Positions 24,880 to 33,757 of a stretch of 64,000 nucleotides of DNA are shown piece after piece. The notes under the pieces are model-generated. The model was not told the DNA's origin. It did not search any database and worked only from the letters and a program-made list of their open reading frames with translations. The stretch spans positions 868,001-932,000 of the forward strand of contig NZ_JALLPK010000001.1 in assembly GCF_023276375.1 (NCBI RefSeq). The letters are read 5' to 3'. The position numbers and the translations under genes were made by a program. Every line of letters starts with the position of its first letter. Position 1 is the stretch's first letter. This stretch comes from Halocatena marina (GTDB lineage Archaea > Halobacteriota > Halobacteria > Halobacteriales > Haloarculaceae).

Positions 24880-26361
24880 ATGTCTCTCGCACGACGAGTT
24901 ATACGCGGTTTACAAGCCATGCTCGTAGCCGAGAGTGCGCGCATGCTTTCGAAAGGACTCATCGTCCTATTGCTCACGAACTACTTTCTCCAACCGGACG
25001 AGTACGGTCTGCTGCACTTATCGATCTCCGTTCTCGGAACCGGGCTCCTGTTCAGTTATCTCGGGCTCGCAAAATCAGCAGCACGCTACATAACAGAGTA
25101 CAAAACGAAGGATCCATCGCAGATACCCTACATCATCACCAAGACATTACAGTACAATATCCTCGCTATCATCATTGTCTGTGGTGTATTCGTTGTTGGT
25201 AGCGGACCGATAGCGCGACTGCTCGGCGAGCCGTCCCTCGAACCGTTTCTGGTCGTCGGTGCCGGCTACATCGCGACGATGACGCTCTCTACCTTCACAT
25301 CGATCGTGTTTCAAGGGTTCAACCGAGTGCGGTGGAGCGCATTTATTGGAGCACTGTCGAACGTCGGTCTGTTGTTGTTTGCGGTCGTATTCTTACTCCT
25401 CGGAATGGGTGCACTCGGTGCGCTCGCTGGCTACGTGGTCGGGTATGGAGTCGCTGCCATCGTTGGGTTGGGTGTCATCTACCGCCGATTCGTTCCAAAC
25501 TACGAATCGGATGCGAGTCCAGAACCCGGTCTCTCGAAGAAAATCCTCCGATACAGTATTCCGCTCACGATCACACGCAGTGGTCACACGCTCGATAAGG
25601 ATGTTGATACGATCCTCGTTGGGTTTTTCCTGAATCCCGCAGCGGTGGGCTTCTACGTGCTCGGAAAACAGATCGCTGATTTTGTCACAGTCCCTGCAAC
25701 CTCGCTCGGATTTGCCATCTCTCCCGCGTACGGTGAGCAGAAAGCAAGCGACGATCTCGATGGAGCCGCTCGATTGTACGAAAACGCGTTCGTTCACACA
25801 GCGTTGATCTACATCCCCGCAGGAACGGGCCTCTTGCTGGTGTCCGAGCCGACGATCAGATATCTCTTTGGAACGGACTATCTCGGTGCCGTTCCCGTCG
25901 TTCAAGTCTTCGGCGCTTACATCCTGCTACGAGCGATTGATAAGATCACCAACGACGGTCTCGATTTCGTTGGACGCGCACGTGACCGAGCGATTGCGAA
26001 GACGGGCGCATCGGTGGCAAACGTGATTTTGAACGTCCTTTTCATCCCTGTTATCGGCGTCGTCGGTGCAGCTCTCTCGACCGTCATCACGTACGCTGCG
26101 CTGATCATCGTTGAACTGTATATTATCAACCAAGAGTTCCCAATCAACGTTCAGAGTCTCACAAAAGAAACGCTCAAAATCTGTCTGGTCACCGGACTCA
26201 TGTCCAGTGTCGTGATAACCCTGCTCCCGTTCGTTTCCAGTCTCATCTCGCTGCTTACGGTCATCTTCATCGCAGGAGCGGTCTGGATGGGACTGACAGT
26301 GATGAGCGGACTGATTGATCCCTCGCTGGTCCATTCGTTCATCGGGAATGTGAACGAGTGA
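24880..26361 (+). CDS. MOP-superfamily polysaccharide/oligosaccharide flippase
   Basis: A 493-residue membrane protein with 14 predicted helices in the Wzx/MATE-like pattern. The N-terminus is short and basic (MSLARRVIRGLQAM), and conserved blocks such as FLQPDEYGLLHLSIS near 38-52 and the Asp-bearing HTLDKDVDTILVGFFL near 235-250 are present. GKQIADFVTVPATSLGFAISP near 260-280 corresponds to the family's central motif. I chose the ATG at 24880 over a GTG two codons upstream. It should move a lipid-linked glycan from the cytosolic to the outer face of the membrane, which places it between the GT4/GT2 steps and the GT-C/surface steps of the neighbouring genes. Confidence 0.92.
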   Translation: MSLARRVIRGLQAMLVAESARMLSKGLIVLLLTNYFLQPDEYGLLHLSISVLGTGLLFSYLGLAKSAARYITEYKTKDPSQIPYIITKTLQYNILAIIIVCGVFVVGSGPIARLLGEPSLEPFLVVGAGYIATMTLSTFTSIVFQGFNRVRWSAFIGALSNVGLLLFAVVFLLLGMGALGALAGYVVGYGVAAIVGLGVIYRRFVPNYESDASPEPGLSKKILRYSIPLTITRSGHTLDKDVDTILVGFFLNPAAVGFYVLGKQIADFVTVPATSLGFAISPAYGEQKASDDLDGAARLYENAFVHTALIYIPAGTGLLLVSEPTIRYLFGTDYLGAVPVVQVFGAYILLRAIDKITNDGLDFVGRARDRAIAKTGASVANVILNVLFIPVIGVVGAALSTVITYAALIIVELYIINQEFPINVQSLTKETLKICLVTGLMSSVVITLLPFVSSLISLLTVIFIAGAVWMGLTVMSGLIDPSLVHSFIGNVNE

Positions 26362-26477
26362 GAATCAGCGTGGGCGTACGAATACGTGTGAATTCCTCTT
26401 CTGACGTTTATCGAACGACACAGCCCGAATTCGACCCTTCTCAGAGATTCCACCGAGCGTATTTAGTGCCCGGTAGA

Positions 26478-27593
26478 TTACTGCTGTTGTTGCTGGGTTG
26501 AGGATTGTTGGGGCTTGGCCTGCTCGGTTTCGTTAGCAGCGTCACGTATCAGTTCCATCATCCTGATAACCCACTGTGCCTGTTCGATGGGAACTGGCTG
26601 TTGATCTCCACGCAGCAGTGCATTCGCTTCGGCATCGATCTGGTAGAAGTGCGTTTTCAGTGCCTTTTCACTCTCCCAACTACTGTCGAACCGATTGGAC
26701 AGAACGTCCTGAACCATGTTTGCCGTTCCCATGACCCGTCCAACTGCTCTGTCGAGGTTGTTTCGGGCACGATTGATCGACGATGTCGTGTAGTCTCTGC
26801 GGATGCGAACGACGGTCTGAGAAATGAGGTCGATGAGTAGCGAGCTGCGGTCGCCATGAACGCTGAGCTGATGCTGTGGAACACCACCCGCACTCACTCT
26901 GATTGAACTCAAGCCCCCATTGACTGTCGGATACTGCATCATCACCGAATCGTACGAGAACGGCTGCTCGTACGACTTCGTCAACGCTGTCTGTATGTCG
27001 ATATCGTCATCGTTCTTTGGGTATCCTCCGATCGTCAGCGCGATGTACAGAGGATGTGGAATTCCCTCTTCGAACTCTCCACCCGACAATTCGAACGTCC
27101 ACGATCCACGATTTGGTTCATCAGCGAACGATGTACCAGTGTATGTCAGGTCAACGCCACGGATCTTGCCAACAACCCCCTCGTCGATCAGCTTACGCGC
27201 CTTTCGCATGGCCGGATCGAACACGTGGTTGTGAACTGACGACAATACGACGTCGTTCTCTTCTGAGATCTCGATTAGTTCATCAAGTTCGTCGCTCGTC
27301 TCCGTAATCGGCTTTTCAATCAGAACGGGAACACCGCTTTCCATCGCTTTCCGTGCGAGTGTAACGTGTGTCTGTACAGGAGTACAGATATGTAGCCAGT
27401 GTAACTGTTCTGAGGAGAGCAGTTCGTCTATATCGAAGTATGCCGTTGTGTTGTGCTCGCGCGCTACTTTCGTCGCCCGCTCTTCGTCAATATCACAGAC
27501 GGCAACAGGCGTCGTCTTCGGACATCTCCTCAGTGCTGTTAGATGTGTTCCCGATACAACACCCGCACCGACGACTGCTGTTCTGAGTACCAT
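26478..27593 (-). CDS. Gfo/Idh/MocA family oxidoreductase, second copy
   Basis: A 371-residue enzyme. The Rossmann motif VVGAGVVSGTHL is at residues 6-17, and the family motif EKPITE near 93-98. The catalytic-region His is in EEGIPHPLYIALTIGG near 180-195. I chose the ATG at 27593 because the 74 upstream codons of the longer frame do not look like protein; a TATA-like GTATAAC near 27630 lies about 38 bases upstream. The last 20 residues are Gln-rich (STQQQQQ). It converges on the flippase gene with a 116-base gap. A role in making or modifying a sugar of the neighbouring glycan is inferred from context. Confidence 0.9.
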   Translation of the reverse strand: MVLRTAVVGAGVVSGTHLTALRRCPKTTPVAVCDIDEERATKVAREHNTTAYFDIDELLSSEQLHWLHICTPVQTHVTLARKAMESGVPVLIEKPITETSDELDELIEISEENDVVLSSVHNHVFDPAMRKARKLIDEGVVGKIRGVDLTYTGTSFADEPNRGSWTFELSGGEFEEGIPHPLYIALTIGGYPKNDDDIDIQTALTKSYEQPFSYDSVMMQYPTVNGGLSSIRVSAGGVPQHQLSVHGDRSSLLIDLISQTVVRIRRDYTTSSINRARNNLDRAVGRVMGTANMVQDVLSNRFDSSWESEKALKTHFYQIDAEANALLRGDQQPVPIEQAQWVIRMMELIRDAANETEQAKPQQSSTQQQQQ

Positions 27594-27965
27594 AAAGTAA
27601 TATTTATCGATCGTATGCATTGTTATACGTCTCTTGGGTTCGGGTAAGGTCTCCTTATTCGTCGTGTGGTGGTCTTGACTCACCATCCGTTTCGTCAGTT
27701 GACTGTTCTTCATACGTCTGCGCCCGAGATTCGAGTGTGAAACGCTACCGTACATCGCTTTTCTATCAAATACCGCGATTTCGTACGGTAGCCACGCCTT
27801 ACAACCGATAAGCACAGATTACCTACAATTAGTATAGAGGATTTTACATTATAGTTATGTGGTATACAATCGTGGGTAATTGCTTTCAATCCATGATGTT
27901 TAGGAACTGGAAAATGGATGTATGTAGCCGCAAGGTACTTTTTAGTAATCCTGCATTACCCAACG
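27594..27965. other. AT-rich divergent promoter region
   Basis: About 370 bases between divergent genes, AT-rich around 27820-27860 and 27930-27960. A TTTTTAGTAA stretch about 27 bases before the ATG at 27966 is the likely promoter of the beta-helix gene. No gene seen. Confidence 0.45.
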
Positions 27966-30041
27966 ATGCCATCCAATGCAGAGAGAAAGGGAGAGAATAA
28001 GAGAAGCCTACAATTAGGCAGACGTGGGTATATGAAGCTTACCGGAGCCGTTGTCACCGGCTCTGCAGTCGGTACAACGCAGATTGGGCGTGCACGCGCA
28101 GCAACCCACCACGGGATCACATTCGATCGCGTTGTCGATGCGGTCGCTGATCTGGGCTGTGATCCAAAGGGGAACGCAGACGTCTCGAGTAAGGTCGAGT
28201 CGGCCCTCGACGGGCAGACGCTCGTCGAATTCCCCTCAGGGACGTATCACTGGGATGGATCGGTAACGCTCGATACCGATCGGATCGGGATTCGTGGGAC
28301 GAGCGACGACGTGCTGTTCACCTTTCCTGCAGGGTACAACCAATTTTTCATCAACGGCTCGTGTGAACAAGCACTGTATGAGAACTTCGATGTCGACATC
28401 CAGCCCGAGAATACCGCGACAGGGATCCGAGTTGCTTCCGAGCGAGGATTCCACATCGAGAACATCGAGCACATCGGGCGCGGCACTGCCGATTCGAGCG
28501 ACGTTACCCGCTGTTGGCAGCTCCGCGTGAACGATCCAGACGCAACGGGCGTCGTGAAAAACTTCGTTGCGAAGAAAGGCTCGGCGTGGGCGCACTACAA
28601 GGGTGGAGATGGTCGTGTTGGAATTTCTATCTACGGCGGCGAAGGGACGATCAAAGTCATCGACTGTCATCTCGAAGAGTTCGGTAACAACGGTATCTAC
28701 GCGAGCCGATCTCTGAGTTCGGTCCAAGTCGAGGGCGGCACCTACCGCAACAACAACGTTGCTGGCATCCGCTTTTCGGGGAAAGGCAGCTACGTCGATG
28801 GTACAACCATCGAAGTCGACCCGAGCAAGTACTCCGGACCACGCACCAGAGAGGACGACTCGTTCAAAATGCGCGGTATTGTCGTCGAGCAAGGAAATAG
28901 CGACACGGGCGGATTCGACGATGCTGGCGCACAGATCCGGAACACAGATATCATCATCCAAGACAACCCAACCACCGGGCAAGCCATCTCTATGTGGACC
29001 GGTGGCCGAACACTCGCTGTCTCTAACACACGGATTGTTTACAACAACGACGGTGCGCCGGCGATCTACCGCGAGGGAAAAACCTCACAAGGCAGCCACA
29101 GCGCGAGTTCGGGCGCACGGTGGCTCCGCATGGACACCGTCCAGATCACCGGCGCTGCGGCAGAGGGACCAACCATCCTCGCCGAGGAAGCCGATAATAC
29201 ACAGATCAAAAACAGCTACATCGAACAAACCGGAGACGAACGGCAAGGCGTCGTCCTGTCTGATTCTGCGGACACTCTCGTTCAAAATAGTGTTATCGAG
29301 GTCAACGCGAAGGCTGTCTCCCTCGATTCTTCATCAGGGCAGTCGAAAAACATCAGACATTCGGGGAAACCACTCCCAAAAAGCGTCGGCGCACCATCAT
29401 CCACGCCGAACAGCCCGCAAAAGGCCGCCGACGAAGTAGCCACGTCAGCTCCGAACACAGACACCCCTTCGAAGGAGAAGGATATGGCCGAGCCAGATAG
29501 CTCTCCGAAACAGAATAGTGGTGAGTCGAAAGCGAGCAAGAAGACCGAACACACGCTGGAGATCGAGGGAGCAGGTTCGAAATCTTCGTATTCGTTTGCT
29601 GTCGATGGGCAGGTAAATCCCAACAAGCGTCTCGGTCGGTTCGATACAGGCGATGATACGTTTGTCGGGGACAACTGGGTATCGGGATTCGTCGTTCGCT
29701 ACAGCGACGGGTTCACGTTCACTGGTTCGATCATCGCATTCACGCTGGAGGGTGACGCCACGGTGCGTATCGATGGAGAAGAAGTCGATCCGAACACACT
29801 CGGAGACAGCGAGCAGCAGCATACGCTCGTCATCGACGGACAGACACCGAAAAAACCTACTTCGTACTCGTTCACCGTCGATGGATCGCTCACCAAAGGA
29901 TCGCACGCCGATATGGATGATACTGTCAATAAATCGTCTGCTTGCGGAACCGTCGATGGATACCAAGACAGTTTCCAGTTTTCTGGACAGATCGTTCAGT
30001 TCGACATCGACGGCGATGCTGCAATTAGCTTCGAGAAATAG
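27966..30041 (+). CDS. Exported right-handed beta-helix protein with twin C-terminal repeats
   Basis: A 691-residue protein. A twin-arginine signal (LGRRGYMKLTG, about 19-29) is followed by a hydrophobic stretch and an Ala-x-Ala-like site, so it is exported folded. Residues about 55-490 show parallel beta-helix repeats (NGIYASRSLSSVQVEGGTYR, NNVAGIRFSGKGSYV, NSYIEQTGDERQGVVLS) of the pectate-lyase type. A Ser/Pro/Lys-rich linker (about 495-525) leads to two related beta modules at about 528-610 and 618-691. Each starts HTLxIxG, contains YSFxVDG and ends with FxFSGxI..F.xxGDA. The catalytic residues of lyases are not identifiable. It may bind or cut surface polysaccharide. The leaderless promoter supports this start. 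Confidence 0.85.
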   Translation: MPSNAERKGENKRSLQLGRRGYMKLTGAVVTGSAVGTTQIGRARAATHHGITFDRVVDAVADLGCDPKGNADVSSKVESALDGQTLVEFPSGTYHWDGSVTLDTDRIGIRGTSDDVLFTFPAGYNQFFINGSCEQALYENFDVDIQPENTATGIRVASERGFHIENIEHIGRGTADSSDVTRCWQLRVNDPDATGVVKNFVAKKGSAWAHYKGGDGRVGISIYGGEGTIKVIDCHLEEFGNNGIYASRSLSSVQVEGGTYRNNNVAGIRFSGKGSYVDGTTIEVDPSKYSGPRTREDDSFKMRGIVVEQGNSDTGGFDDAGAQIRNTDIIIQDNPTTGQAISMWTGGRTLAVSNTRIVYNNDGAPAIYREGKTSQGSHSASSGARWLRMDTVQITGAAAEGPTILAEEADNTQIKNSYIEQTGDERQGVVLSDSADTLVQNSVIEVNAKAVSLDSSSGQSKNIRHSGKPLPKSVGAPSSTPNSPQKAADEVATSAPNTDTPSKEKDMAEPDSSPKQNSGESKASKKTEHTLEIEGAGSKSSYSFAVDGQVNPNKRLGRFDTGDDTFVGDNWVSGFVVRYSDGFTFTGSIIAFTLEGDATVRIDGEEVDPNTLGDSEQQHTLVIDGQTPKKPTSYSFTVDGSLTKGSHADMDDTVNKSSACGTVDGYQDSFQFSGQIVQFDIDGDAAISFEK

Positions 30042-30047
30042 GAGGAG
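30041..30047 (+). promoter_or_regulatory. Strong Shine-Dalgarno sequence before a 27-codon gene
   Basis: GGAGGAG begins on the last base of the beta-helix stop codon and lies 6 bases before the ATG at 30054. Such a perfect site is rare in this window and argues that the tiny frame behind it is translated. Confidence 0.6.
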
Positions 30048-30053
30048 AAAATA

Positions 30054-30137
30054 ATGAGTCTACCAACCACACGAAGCGCGATCGTCACCACGCTCGATGT
30101 TCGATCGCTCTGGGGGGGTAACCGAAACAATACATGA
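30054..30137 (+). CDS. Tiny 27-residue protein coupled to the next gene
   Basis: ATG at 30054 to TGA at 30135-30137, starting MSLPTTRSAIVTTLDVRSLW. A strong ribosome binding site precedes it, and its stop overlaps the start of the next gene as ATGA. It is thus likely translated and couples ribosomes from the beta-helix gene into the 73-residue gene. I recognise no family. It could be a leader peptide with no function of its own. Confidence 0.45.
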   Translation: MSLPTTRSAIVTTLDVRSLWGGNRNNT

Positions 30138-30355
30138 CGACCGATAAGGGGCGCTCAGAGTGGCTGCATCAACCACCTGATCCCGATCCAGAGAAGGACC
30201 TCGGATACGAACTCGACTGCTGGGAAGTGACCGAAACTCGCTGTCGGGGCGAAGAACACCTTGCGTTCCTTCCCTCAGCTGATCGATTGATCGGTGATGC
30301 CGAATTCATCGTCGCGCATCCTGACGATGTCTGTGACCTGTTCGAAATGCTCTAA
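30134..30355 (+). CDS. Small acidic protein, 73 residues, unknown function
   Basis: Starts with MTTDKGRSEWLHQPPDPDP and ends with AHPDDVCDLFEML. The composition is acidic and typical of a soluble haloarchaeal protein. Two cysteines lie in the middle (LDCWEV and TRCRGEE) and one near the end, not arranged as a CxxC metal site. The ATG overlaps the stop of the 27-codon frame (ATGA), and the gene is in line with the beta-helix gene, so it probably belongs to that transcript. No function can be proposed. Confidence 0.65.
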   Translation: MTTDKGRSEWLHQPPDPDPEKDLGYELDCWEVTETRCRGEEHLAFLPSADRLIGDAEFIVAHPDDVCDLFEML

Positions 30356-30362
30356 CTAAGCT

Positions 30363-30378
30363 TCTCGCGTGCGCGAGA
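30363..30378 (+). terminator. Short GC hairpin after the 73-residue gene
   Basis: TCTCGC and GCGAGA arms (30363-30368, 30373-30378) around a GTGC loop, a few bases after the stop at 30355. No T-run follows directly, so termination is only a suggestion. Confidence 0.35.
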
Positions 30379-30608
30379 CTCGATTACATCTGATCAGACC
30401 AACACGCTGAGCATCTGGCTATCCTCACAATCGACGAACGTGGTGTTTGGTGCTGTCTTTGACTTTGAATTCTTCATTGCAGTAGAATAATGCGTTCCCT
30501 ATATCGACGAGCCAGAGGCATCTTAGACGATCTAACGGCTTGACCGGACTAGTTTGCTGGATCAATTAGAACCACCGAGGCAGCGATACTGTGTGTTAGC
30601 CGCTCTTC

Positions 30609-31379
30609 TTACGAATACTCCGCGGCGAGTTCGTCTAGTGCCTCGTGGTGATTCATGCTGTGTGGAGCGGTGAGCGGTGAAATACTCACTCGTCCGTCTA
30701 AAACGGCTCGTCGGTCCGTCCCGTCTGGGTCGGGAACGTTTCCATTGTCGATCCGATCGAAAATCCGGTCTCGGAGCACGACGTGTTCTTCGTCTATGAC
30801 GGCGTCCATTGCATAGACGCTCGATGGTTCGGTAATTTCCATCTCACACGGACCCTCAGCCGACATCGGGACGTTCACATTCAGGTAATCTGCGTGCTCA
30901 AACACGCCTGACTCGACGGTATTCGCGGCGAGGTAGCGGGCGACACGCGCAGGCTCGTCGTATTCTTCGAGATCCGGATCGAACGACTGAAACGCTATAT
31001 CGCCACCGGGAATGTACATCGAAACTGCGATTGCAGGCGTTTCGAAAAAGGTGGCCTCGACAGCAGCGCTCACCGTTCCGGAACGACCGAGCACGTACGC
31101 ACCGAGGTTCGCTCCACGGTTGCAGCCCGAGACGACGAGATCGATCTCGGTTTCGATCGCCTGCATCCCGACGACAACGCAATCAGCCGGTGTTCCCTCA
31201 ACTGCATAGCCTAGTTCGTGCTCCTCGACGGCGACGCGGCTCGACATTGAGCGTCCAACAGCACTCTGGTCGTCGGCAGGGGCGATGGCTGTCACGTCTC
31301 CCACTTCCGAGAGCGCTGCATAGAGCGCGCGCAACCCAGTCTCCTCGATACCGTCGTCGTTCGTGAGTAGGATGTTCAT
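30609..31379 (-). CDS. surE: 5'/3'-nucleotidase SurE
   Basis: A 256-residue metal-dependent phosphatase of nucleoside monophosphates. The N-terminal metal site LLTNDDGIEETG is at residues 4-15. The second block, VAPADDQSAVGRSMS (here IAPADDQSAVGRSMS), is near 33-47. The substrate loop VVSGCNRGANLG is near 83-94, and SGTVSAAVEATF near 99-110. All conserved residues of the family are in place and the length is normal. It lies about 100 bases downstream of the Rsm22-like gene on the same strand and belongs to a small housekeeping block. Confidence 0.96.
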   Translation of the reverse strand: MNILLTNDDGIEETGLRALYAALSEVGDVTAIAPADDQSAVGRSMSSRVAVEEHELGYAVEGTPADCVVVGMQAIETEIDLVVSGCNRGANLGAYVLGRSGTVSAAVEATFFETPAIAVSMYIPGGDIAFQSFDPDLEEYDEPARVARYLAANTVESGVFEHADYLNVNVPMSAEGPCEMEITEPSSVYAMDAVIDEEHVVLRDRIFDRIDNGNVPDPDGTDRRAVLDGRVSISPLTAPHSMNHHEALDELAAEYS

Positions 31380-31480
31380 GATCCGTCTCAGGAGCGAGAC
31401 AGAAAAAGCGCACCGTTCTCATTGCGAGAATTGTCGACCGTTTCGGCCTCCTTTCGTTCCCGTTTACAACATTTATTGGG

Positions 31481-32944
31481 CTACGACACAGTGCTGATAC
31501 GGTCTACGATCGTCTCCTCGTCGACAACGAGGTTGTACGCTTGTTCGTCGTCGTTCCAGAGCACGAGTACGTTCTCGAACGCGAGGAGCGTACCGTACTC
31601 CGCTTGCGGGAGATCACGGTTCAGGCCAGTCTCGTTTGCGAGCACCGCGTAGTGATCGACCGTTTCGCTCCCGTCTCCAACTTCGAACAGCGGGTTGGCC
31701 GAACCGATGTCGTGGCTCAGTTTGATACCAACGAGGTTGATCCGATCCGAGACGTGGCTTTCCGATTCAGCCATCGGCGCGAACCGCGAGGGATCGGGCG
31801 TAAACTCGATCCGTTGCCGGCCATCACGACGAAGTACCGAATAGGCGTACTGAACGTCGACATTGATGAACTCCTCTGGTCGCTGTTCCGTTTCCGGTTC
31901 CGTTTCGTCGGTTGAATCGGTGTCCTGTGCTGTTGCTGTCTCGGTGGCTGCTTGTGCAAGCCGACGCTGGAACGTGGGTGTTTCGATATCTGGCTTGACG
32001 TCGAACGACCAGCCCTGAACGGTCGATTCTGGAGTCCGATCGGGCCAGAGTCGCACTGTCGGAGCATACACCGTGTAGTCTTGTTCGTCCACTAGTTCTC
32101 GCTCGATCGCTCGCAGTCCCGTGGCCGTGTTCTCGTCTGCTGGTGCAAGCATGAGACACGTTCCGTCGGTTGCCAGAGACGAGAGATATCGTTCGACAGT
32201 CGGAACCGGATCGTCGAGTTCGCTCAGAACGTTTGCGAACAGCACGAGATCGTACTCGTCGTCTGGCTCGAACGCTTCGGCGGTTTGGCGGTGGAGCGTG
32301 ACGGATTGGTTGCATCCCGGTTCTACGAGCGCATCGAACACATCCGCGGCGGCACTCGGTTCGACAGCGTGGTAGTCGATCAGACACACATCGGACAGCA
32401 AATCGAGAATTCCGAGTGCCGGACCACCGACGCCCGCACCGACGTCGAGTAGTCGCAGTTGATGTGGGATACAGTCCTCACGAGCGAGATCGGCGAATGC
32501 ATGCTGAGCGACCGCATAGTTGTCTGGTAAATGGTATATGGCGTATGCGAGCGCAGTTTCAGCGTCGTACTCGACGGATCGTTGATCGAAGTACTCGGCT
32601 TTGAACTGACGGATATTTTCTCGGAGTCGGTCACCCGACTCTCCTGTCTCCCACTGTTCGCCGTAGCGTTCGACAAGGAGTGTTTCGAGTCGTTCGACGT
32701 GGGATAGAGGTATCCGATCGACACCATCGAATTCGATTTCGACAGGTGAGTCCGACACCGGGACAAACGCCTCATCACGCTCGATGAGTCCGAGATCGAA
32801 CGCCTGTTCGCGGAGCACTTGCCGCACAACAGCTGGATGGGGCTGTCCCTCGACGTACTCGTATATCTCCTCGGGATCGATCGGGCGCACGTTCTGTAGA
32901 TACCGGGCGTTGTTCCGCACTTGTTCGCGTTGTTCGTCGTTCAT
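31481..32944 (-). CDS. Rsm22-like SAM-dependent methyltransferase
   Basis: A 487-residue protein. An N-terminal region of about 150 residues resembles the small-subunit-associated Rsm22 family. A Rossmann methyltransferase domain follows, with the SAM-binding LLDVGAGVGGPALGILDLL near 164-182, the acidic loop DYHAVEPSAAADVF near 188-201, and a LVLFANVLSELDDP motif near 232-245. An acidic Thr/Glu-rich insert near 335-360 is probably disordered. The C-terminal domain of about 120 residues is beta-rich. The Cys residues of the iron-sulfur site known in eukaryotic Rsm22 are not obvious. Its ATG overlaps the stop of tyrA by one base (TAATG). Ribosome-linked methylation is the family expectation. 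Confidence 0.85.
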   Translation of the reverse strand: MNDEQREQVRNNARYLQNVRPIDPEEIYEYVEGQPHPAVVRQVLREQAFDLGLIERDEAFVPVSDSPVEIEFDGVDRIPLSHVERLETLLVERYGEQWETGESGDRLRENIRQFKAEYFDQRSVEYDAETALAYAIYHLPDNYAVAQHAFADLAREDCIPHQLRLLDVGAGVGGPALGILDLLSDVCLIDYHAVEPSAAADVFDALVEPGCNQSVTLHRQTAEAFEPDDEYDLVLFANVLSELDDPVPTVERYLSSLATDGTCLMLAPADENTATGLRAIERELVDEQDYTVYAPTVRLWPDRTPESTVQGWSFDVKPDIETPTFQRRLAQAATETATAQDTDSTDETEPETEQRPEEFINVDVQYAYSVLRRDGRQRIEFTPDPSRFAPMAESESHVSDRINLVGIKLSHDIGSANPLFEVGDGSETVDHYAVLANETGLNRDLPQAEYGTLLAFENVLVLWNDDEQAYNLVVDEETIVDRISTVS

Positions 32945-33666
32945 TATTTTGCCTCCTGGTAGAGCGCCTCAAACGTCTCCTCGTCCGCGTCGGCGATACG
33001 CACAGCAGCCTGAGCGACATCTTCCGCCCCGCCGAACGCCTCCTGAATCTCGGCGTACACCCGTGGATTGCCGCTCGTGACTCGCTCGGCGAGAACAGAG
33101 AGCTGTTTCGAAACCGGCGTATGGAACTCCTCTCGTACGGTTTCACTGGCCAACCCAAACGCGAGGACGGCGGCGTGCGTTCGTGCTTGGACGGTTGCCA
33201 TCGAGCGGTCGTGTTCCTCCGCTGTGGTTTCGAACAACGTGTTCCCGTCAGCGGAGAGATCATCTCGAATGCCGTCCGTCACCGGACCCGAGGCGTCGGG
33301 AACGACGGCGATACGACCGGGAGCGTGTCGAGCAGAGAACAGCGGATGAAGGCTCATCCGTTCGTGATCTGATCCATGCTTTCGCATCGCAGCGACCGCT
33401 GGTCCCATAACGCCCGTCAAATCGAGCACCGCTCGGCGAGCGCGATCGATGTGTGTCGCAATCGCAACTTCGGCAGCGGGGATCGGGACCGCGAGACAGA
33501 CAGCGTCAAAGCGTTCGTCGGTATCGACAGCAACAGCGCGCCCATCCGTCGCTGTCGCGGCCCGCTCTGCATTAGTCTTGTTTCGGTCGGCATAGGCAAC
33601 CGACCCACTGAGACACCCACCAAACCACGTTCCCATTTCCCCCGCGCCAACGACGAGTACGTTCAT
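32944..33666 (-). CDS. tyrA: Prephenate dehydrogenase (TyrA-like)
   Basis: A 240-residue NAD(P)-dependent enzyme of tyrosine biosynthesis. The Rossmann motif VVGAGEMGTWFG is at residues 5-16, and the loop AVCLAVPIPAAEVAI near 55-69. The catalytic-type His is in MSLHPLFSARHAPGRI near 104-119. It is shorter than bacterial TyrA and lacks mutase or ACT domains, as is normal in haloarchaea. The stop shares bases with the start of the Rsm22-like gene downstream. The large GH97 gene lies upstream on the same strand with a gap of 91 bases, probably a separate transcript. Confidence 0.88.
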   Translation of the reverse strand: MNVLVVGAGEMGTWFGGCLSGSVAYADRNKTNAERAATATDGRAVAVDTDERFDAVCLAVPIPAAEVAIATHIDRARRAVLDLTGVMGPAVAAMRKHGSDHERMSLHPLFSARHAPGRIAVVPDASGPVTDGIRDDLSADGNTLFETTAEEHDRSMATVQARTHAAVLAFGLASETVREEFHTPVSKQLSVLAERVTSGNPRVYAEIQEAFGGAEDVAQAAVRIADADEETFEALYQEAK

Positions 33667-33757
33667 ATGTCACGGATTCATCCCGGTACGCAAAAGCCTG
33701 TCCGACCGAGACAACGCGGTCGCACGCGTTTCGATCCGAGTGCTCACTGCACTCGAC

